DNA of 11,696 bases, from NCBI GenBank assembly GCA_001940645.1, contig MDVS01000102.1, forward strand, positions 1 through 11,696. Reading direction: 5' to 3'. Numbering within the stretch: the stretch's first letter is position 1; every line of letters starts with the position of its first letter. The DNA comes from Candidatus Heimdallarchaeota archaeon LC_3 (GTDB taxonomy: Archaea > Asgardarchaeota > Heimdallarchaeia > Hodarchaeales > LC-3). The notes beneath the pieces are model-generated. The model searched no databases and had not been told where the DNA came from. It worked only from the letters and a program-made list of their open reading frames with translations. Of the stretch, positions 7,658 to 11,696 are shown in pieces. Position numbers and translations under genes: made by a program.

Positions 7658-10600
7658 ATGAAAATTAAGAATATGTTGTATATATTGTTTTTTGTTTCTT
7701 TTTTAGTAAGTACTAACATGATATTTTTGAATTACAACACTGAATCATCAACTGTTAACAATACTAATCAAGAATCTGCTGATTTAGTAACTGAAAATCA
7801 GTTAGCTCCCGGGATTGACACATCACAAGAAAGTGAAGAATATTCATCAGATATAGGTGAATTAGTTTATCAAACATCGGACTTGAATACTCTTCAACCA
7901 CCTGAAGAAATTATTAAGTCTCAATTATTATCTTTGTCATCGTATGAGGCAACTTTTAATCTGAGTAATAACGATTTTGTCCATTCAGGTGATTGGGTAC
8001 GAGTTACAATCTCTACCAACATTTCTTTTATTCATTACTCCATTGAAGAGAACAGTAATCCATTCATCGAACAAAATATTACTAATTCTGATCTCTTCTT
8101 CATCGAAATTCCTGACCTAAATACATCTAGTTCTAAAAGAGATATTCGTATACTGATCAAACTTTATGAAAATGTTTCTTATTTTCCTAATAATTTTGTG
8201 AGTTATTCTGTCCTCGATCTTACAGTTGACAATGAATTAATATTTATTACTGGTGGTAGCCATTTACAGTCACTAAAAGTTGCTCCTAACTCAGTCATTA
8301 ATTTTACCTTTAATCCTACTCCTGTAGGCTATAACTGGAGGTTTGATGGGGATAATTACTCCCCAGTTCCCACAATCAAGTCACCCCTTACACATGGCGA
8401 TCATTTATTGTCCCTGATCCTTGTTAATGACAATTTTGAAGAACAGTTCGATCCCGAGACTGGATTACCTTATCAATTCCATTTCTATGTTGATACAGAA
8501 GCTCCAGTGTTGAATCCGATGATTAATTTCTCAGAGACCTTAAGAATAGGGACGACCCTAGACTTTGAAAATGTTACGGAAACATTGCATCCTATTAATA
8601 ATCCCTTTGCTGATCTTACAACATTTTATTTTAACTTCACCAGCCTGAATATTTCCTATGTAAACGAATTTCCGTTAGTACCAGACGTTTCAGTAGGAAG
8701 TTACGTTTTACAGGCCAGTGTCCAAGACAGTGTTGGTAATTATAATAATGAGACATATATCGTAAAAATTAAGGCGACAATCCTTTCCATTACTCCTGAT
8801 CAAGCAGCACGACCAAACACAACAATCACAGTGATCCTGTCTGAGACACCAGTATACCAGAATTATACGTGGTATTATGTCTCGGGGACAATCTATAATT
8901 CATCCCTTGTTTCTGCACCTCCTGTTCCTTCTGCAGAAGGGATATTTAAATTCGTGGTTTATATTGAGGATAGTGGATTTAATAATGATTCAATTGAGAT
9001 CGAAGATTTTATCGTAGACGCGACACCCCTCAACTACTTATTAACGAATCCGACCAATAATACTGCATTATTCGAATCAATCGAGATTATCCCGCAATTT
9101 GACGAGATTCCTGCTTATCTGTACCATTATTGGAATCAGGAAGAGGTAAATCATTCAACAAATCCTATTATAGCTCCAAATGAGAGTAGAATTAATAATC
9201 TTACAATTTTCGCAGGGGATTTGGCCAAAAACTTTGTCAGAGTAGATTTAACTTATATTAGACATATAACCCAGAAACTTTCTACTACACAAAACCATGA
9301 GATCGTGGATACTGGATTCATAGTCAATGTTAGTTATTCAGAGCAACCAAAAGAAGTATATATTCATTGGAATAATGATTTAGAAACTAATGGATCATTA
9401 ACAACTACTCCTACTGTTTCTACTAAACATTTTCTGAATATCACCACAGTATCAGATTTTGATATAGTAACGACTTATGAATACGATTTTACCATCAGAA
9501 TATTAGCAGGATTAACAGACCAATCTGAATATGAGCGATTACAATCAGGGACAGAAATATTTCTAAATTTTACTCAGACACCCTCATCATGGCAATATAA
9601 ATGGGATGCTCGACCAATATGGAAATTTGATACCCGACCATTATTACCAGGTTCAGAAGGATATCATGTCCTCCATGTCAGGATCTTAAACAACTTTGAG
9701 GATTCTTTTGATCAATCATTCACAATCTTTGTTGATAACACAGCACCATCAGTAAGCGTTGCACCCCTAACAAATTTTGTCCAACGGAGTAACCAAAATG
9801 TTTCAGTTGAAATTACTGATAGACCAAGCTGTCCGAATGCTGGTTGTATTCAATTGTTAAAATATTTCTGGAATAATGCTTCTACTAATACCAGTGTTTT
9901 TGTGGACCAATCACTCCCGTTACCAACAATAATAACTCTCCCTGATCCTATACCAGCTGGGCTGACCGCCAATCTCACCATTTTTATTGAGGACAGTTCA
10001 GGAAATCAAGCTACTTACCTATATAAATATTCCCTTGATGATCAAGCCCCATTAATTTCTTCCACGACCTATCCTAATGGTAGTATCTTATATCCCCATA
10101 ATATATCCGATATAGTAGTATCATTTGATGAGAATGTGGATATTGGAAACTATACTTTATTTGTAAATGACATTAAAAAGTATGATCAAGTCTTTTCAGG
10201 GACACAAATCCTCATAGAAGACTATATTATTGGCTACGGAAATGGTTCTGTAAGAATTGGTTTTAATGTTACTGATAGACTACAAAATTCTAATAATTTT
10301 GTTCTAACATACACACTACAAGATAAAGCACTCAACATCACACTGCTTAGTCCATTGTCGTTGGGTGCTGAAAAGAATGTTAACTTTTTAGTAAACAAAC
10401 CACTGGTATTTCAACAAGGAATTTGGAAAGATTCATCAGGTGATATTCTCAGTAGTACAGGACTAAACACTACTACTCCAATATATTCGGGAGAAGTAAG
10501 ATTTGAATATTCTGTTAAAGACAAACAGGAACAATGGTACAATAAATCAATAATGTTCTTTGTTGATAATACTCCCCCGAGTTTTCTGATCCAAAATATT

Positions 10601-11047
10601 ACCTTAATCAACGGATCTATTATAGATTATTCAGATGCTGGTCTAGACTTAGCATTGTATAATGTTAGTCCAAGTTCTCATATCCAAATCCAATTGTTTG
10701 ATCTTCCTTCTCCGAAGATGTTTTCAGGAATAATTACTATCAAAGTCACTAATCTGTTAGGAAACACGACAGAAAATACAACTATCATTAGTCTGACGGA
10801 TAAATACACCTTTTCTCTAAACCCATCAATAGTTTCGACCAAAATTATTATTGATTTTGACTTGACTGATAAATTCGGTAATCGGTATCTAAATGCAACA
10901 TATTTATTTTATAATAATACTTTTTCCAATAACACCGGACTTGGTAATAATACTTTTGATGGTGCAACAGTTATATTAGCACTTATCGGTGGAGCGGGTG
11001 TAGTAGGAGTAGTAGCAATAGGACAATGGATAAGAAAAAGAAAATAG
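7658..11047 (+). CDS. Large secreted Ig-repeat surface protein with C-terminal membrane anchor
   Basis: 1129 residues. Residues 1-25 form a signal peptide (basic KIK then a hydrophobic core). Residues about 26-98 are an acidic, Ser/Thr/Asn-rich linker. From about 100 to 1085 there are some ten Ig-like beta-sandwich repeats, several closing with a strand like FVDNTAPS (691-698), FVDNTPPS (968-975) or YSLDDQAP (791-798), the usual boundary of bacterial/archaeal Ig-like domains. Residues about 1102-1122 are a Gly/Ala/Val-rich membrane helix followed by a RKRK tail, so the protein is anchored with its bulk outside. There are more than 40 N-x-S/T sequons. Only two cysteines are seen, Cys725 and Cys730. 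No enzyme motif is visible. It may be an adhesin, a cell-envelope structural protein, or a partner or substrate of the protease gene starting 23 bases downstream; the sequence does not decide among these. Confidence 0.9.
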   Translation: MKIKNMLYILFFVSFLVSTNMIFLNYNTESSTVNNTNQESADLVTENQLAPGIDTSQESEEYSSDIGELVYQTSDLNTLQPPEEIIKSQLLSLSSYEATFNLSNNDFVHSGDWVRVTISTNISFIHYSIEENSNPFIEQNITNSDLFFIEIPDLNTSSSKRDIRILIKLYENVSYFPNNFVSYSVLDLTVDNELIFITGGSHLQSLKVAPNSVINFTFNPTPVGYNWRFDGDNYSPVPTIKSPLTHGDHLLSLILVNDNFEEQFDPETGLPYQFHFYVDTEAPVLNPMINFSETLRIGTTLDFENVTETLHPINNPFADLTTFYFNFTSLNISYVNEFPLVPDVSVGSYVLQASVQDSVGNYNNETYIVKIKATILSITPDQAARPNTTITVILSETPVYQNYTWYYVSGTIYNSSLVSAPPVPSAEGIFKFVVYIEDSGFNNDSIEIEDFIVDATPLNYLLTNPTNNTALFESIEIIPQFDEIPAYLYHYWNQEEVNHSTNPIIAPNESRINNLTIFAGDLAKNFVRVDLTYIRHITQKLSTTQNHEIVDTGFIVNVSYSEQPKEVYIHWNNDLETNGSLTTTPTVSTKHFLNITTVSDFDIVTTYEYDFTIRILAGLTDQSEYERLQSGTEIFLNFTQTPSSWQYKWDARPIWKFDTRPLLPGSEGYHVLHVRILNNFEDSFDQSFTIFVDNTAPSVSVAPLTNFVQRSNQNVSVEITDRPSCPNAGCIQLLKYFWNNASTNTSVFVDQSLPLPTIITLPDPIPAGLTANLTIFIEDSSGNQATYLYKYSLDDQAPLISSTTYPNGSILYPHNISDIVVSFDENVDIGNYTLFVNDIKKYDQVFSGTQILIEDYIIGYGNGSVRIGFNVTDRLQNSNNFVLTYTLQDKALNITLLSPLSLGAEKNVNFLVNKPLVFQQGIWKDSSGDILSSTGLNTTTPIYSGEVRFEYSVKDKQEQWYNKSIMFFVDNTPPSFLIQNITLINGSIIDYSDAGLDLALYNVSPSSHIQIQLFDLPSPKMFSGIITIKVTNLLGNTTENTTIISLTDKYTFSLNPSIVSTKIIIDFDLTDKFGNRYLNATYLFYNNTFSNNTGLGNNTFDGATVILALIGGAGVVGVVAIGQWIRKRK
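7955..10912 (+). repeat. Array of about ten Ig-like repeats in the surface protein
   Basis: Residues about 100-1085 repeat a loose unit of about 80-100 residues. A typical copy has an aromatic strand with Tyr-x-Trp or a similar W (YNWRF 225-229, YTWYY 403-407, YHYWN 489-493, YIHWN 568-572, YKWD 647-650, YFWNN 736-740), then a Pro-rich strand, a G-x-H/Y-x-L strand, a D-x-x-GN turn and a closing VD-x-x-AP strand. The copies are strongly diverged in protein sequence and show no near-identical DNA repeats, so the array is old rather than recently amplified. Exact boundaries are uncertain. Confidence 0.7.
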
Positions 11048-11070
11048 ACTAATTTTGTTGTTTGATTACT

Positions 11071-11696
11071 ATGAAAAAACACCTGTTTGTTGTCGTAATT
11101 GTTATTCTAGGCATCTTTAATATCATTCCTTTCAGTTTCAGTGGAGCTGTGACAAGTGATGGGATGATTAACTCAACTTCTCTGCCTCTTAATCCTTGGG
11201 CATTATCGATGGTCCAGCTGGATCAAGCTCATCAAATATCAGAAGGTGAAGGAATAGTCATAGGGTTATTGGATGGAGGTATTGCTACTGATGTGTTTGC
11301 AGATAATTTGTGGATTAATACTGATGAAATTCCAGATAATAATGTTGATGATGACAATAATGGCTATATTGATGATATTCATGGATGGAATTTCTATGCT
11401 GACACTAATAATACTGATGATTGGAGCACGATCTCGCACGGATCAACTGTCAGTTCCATTCTCCGCGAAGCAGCGCCTAAAGCAAAAATTATGTCCTTAA
11501 AAGTCATAAGCTCAAATAATATTATCGCTAATGATGATGTCGCAGGAATAGCAGAAGCACTGCTTTACGCAAAAGACAATGGGGTGCACATCATTTATAT
11601 GCCTTTTCGACTAAGTTATACACCTACTTATCTGTTAGACAGATTTTCTGAATTATATGCTCATAATATTACCTTAATAGCTTCAGCTGGACAAGA
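11071..11696 (+). CDS. Divergent secreted S8 (subtilisin-family) protease, 3' partial
   Basis: The frame runs from ATG 11071 to the right edge without a stop (208 codons visible). Residues 1-25 are a signal peptide (MKKH then a Val/Ile core). There is no clear prodomain: NPWALSMVQLDQAH (41-54) leads directly into the catalytic domain. Asp68 in IGLLDGGI is the triad Asp, with DGG instead of the common DTG or DSG. DDDNNGYIDDIHGWNF (93-108) is the Asp/Asn-rich insertion seen in many large S8 enzymes. His123 in SHGSTVSS is the triad His. The strand that normally reads like NMSLG or SSSWG is YMPFR here, and the oxyanion-hole motif AAAGN reads ASAGQ, with Gln208 in place of Asn. The Ser region lies beyond the edge. 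It starts 23 bases after the surface protein with no Shine-Dalgarno, so it is probably its operon partner. It may be an enzyme with altered properties or a non-catalytic homologue. Confidence 0.85.
   Translation, partial: MKKHLFVVVIVILGIFNIIPFSFSGAVTSDGMINSTSLPLNPWALSMVQLDQAHQISEGEGIVIGLLDGGIATDVFADNLWINTDEIPDNNVDDDNNGYIDDIHGWNFYADTNNTDDWSTISHGSTVSSILREAAPKAKIMSLKVISSNNIIANDDVAGIAEALLYAKDNGVHIIYMPFRLSYTPTYLLDRFSELYAHNITLIASAGQ

Noticed and set aside
10411..10611. A 66-residue minus-strand open frame
   Set aside because: It lies inside the Ig-repeat protein gene and has no independent support.
7658..11047. Main S-layer protein
   Set aside because: Size, sequons and anchor would fit, but Ig-like repeats with an anchor are common to many surface proteins and there is no evidence of abundance.
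11273..11500. A 75-residue Met/Ile/Leu-rich open frame on the + strand
   Set aside because: It overlaps the second protease gene in another frame; the protease frame from 11071 has a signal peptide and catalytic motifs and is clearly the real one.

Overview
The window is AT-rich and every supported gene lies on the + strand. It looks archaeal: TATA-like boxes precede several starts, Shine-Dalgarno signals are weak, and the surface proteins are crowded with N-glycosylation sequons and end in one hydrophobic segment followed by a few basic residues. Giant secreted S8 proteases and Ig-like proteins of this type, next to predicted TFIIB-like proteins, would suit an Asgard (for example Heimdallarchaeia-like) archaeon. 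That placement is inference, because no ribosomal or other marker gene is present.

Layout: (1) 2-1108, an uncharacterised helical cytoplasmic protein cut at its 5' end. (2) 1191-2459, a second such protein with a C-terminal coiled coil. (3) 2487-6368, a 1293-residue secreted subtilisin-family (S8) protease with prodomain, complete catalytic residues, about seven beta-sandwich repeats and a C-terminal membrane anchor. (4) 6489-7532, a third uncharacterised helical protein. (5) 7658-11047, an 1129-residue membrane-anchored surface protein made almost wholly of Ig-like repeats. (6) 11071 to the right edge, the first 208 codons of a second, more divergent S8 protease. No gap between genes exceeds about 125 bases; I saw no RNA gene, CRISPR array, insertion sequence or attachment site.

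The most notable point is the three helical proteins. By eye they align with one another over a first helical block (strongest in all three) and, for genes 2 and 4, over a second block that resembles the second cyclin fold of archaeal TFB/eukaryotic TFIIB, best seen in gene 4. None shows the N-terminal zinc ribbon of a working TFB, although the first is truncated at that end. They are interleaved with the genes for very large surface proteins: two sit before the first protease, with only 27 bases between gene 2 and the protease, and one before the Ig-like protein. I infer, without proof, that they could be divergent TFB-derived regulators or adaptors tied to expression of the surface proteins.

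Genes 5 and 6 are only 23 bases apart and probably share a transcript, pairing a surface Ig-repeat protein with a protease. The second protease keeps the Asp and His of the triad, but its oxyanion-hole Asn is replaced by Gln, so it may have altered or lost activity; its Ser region lies outside the window.
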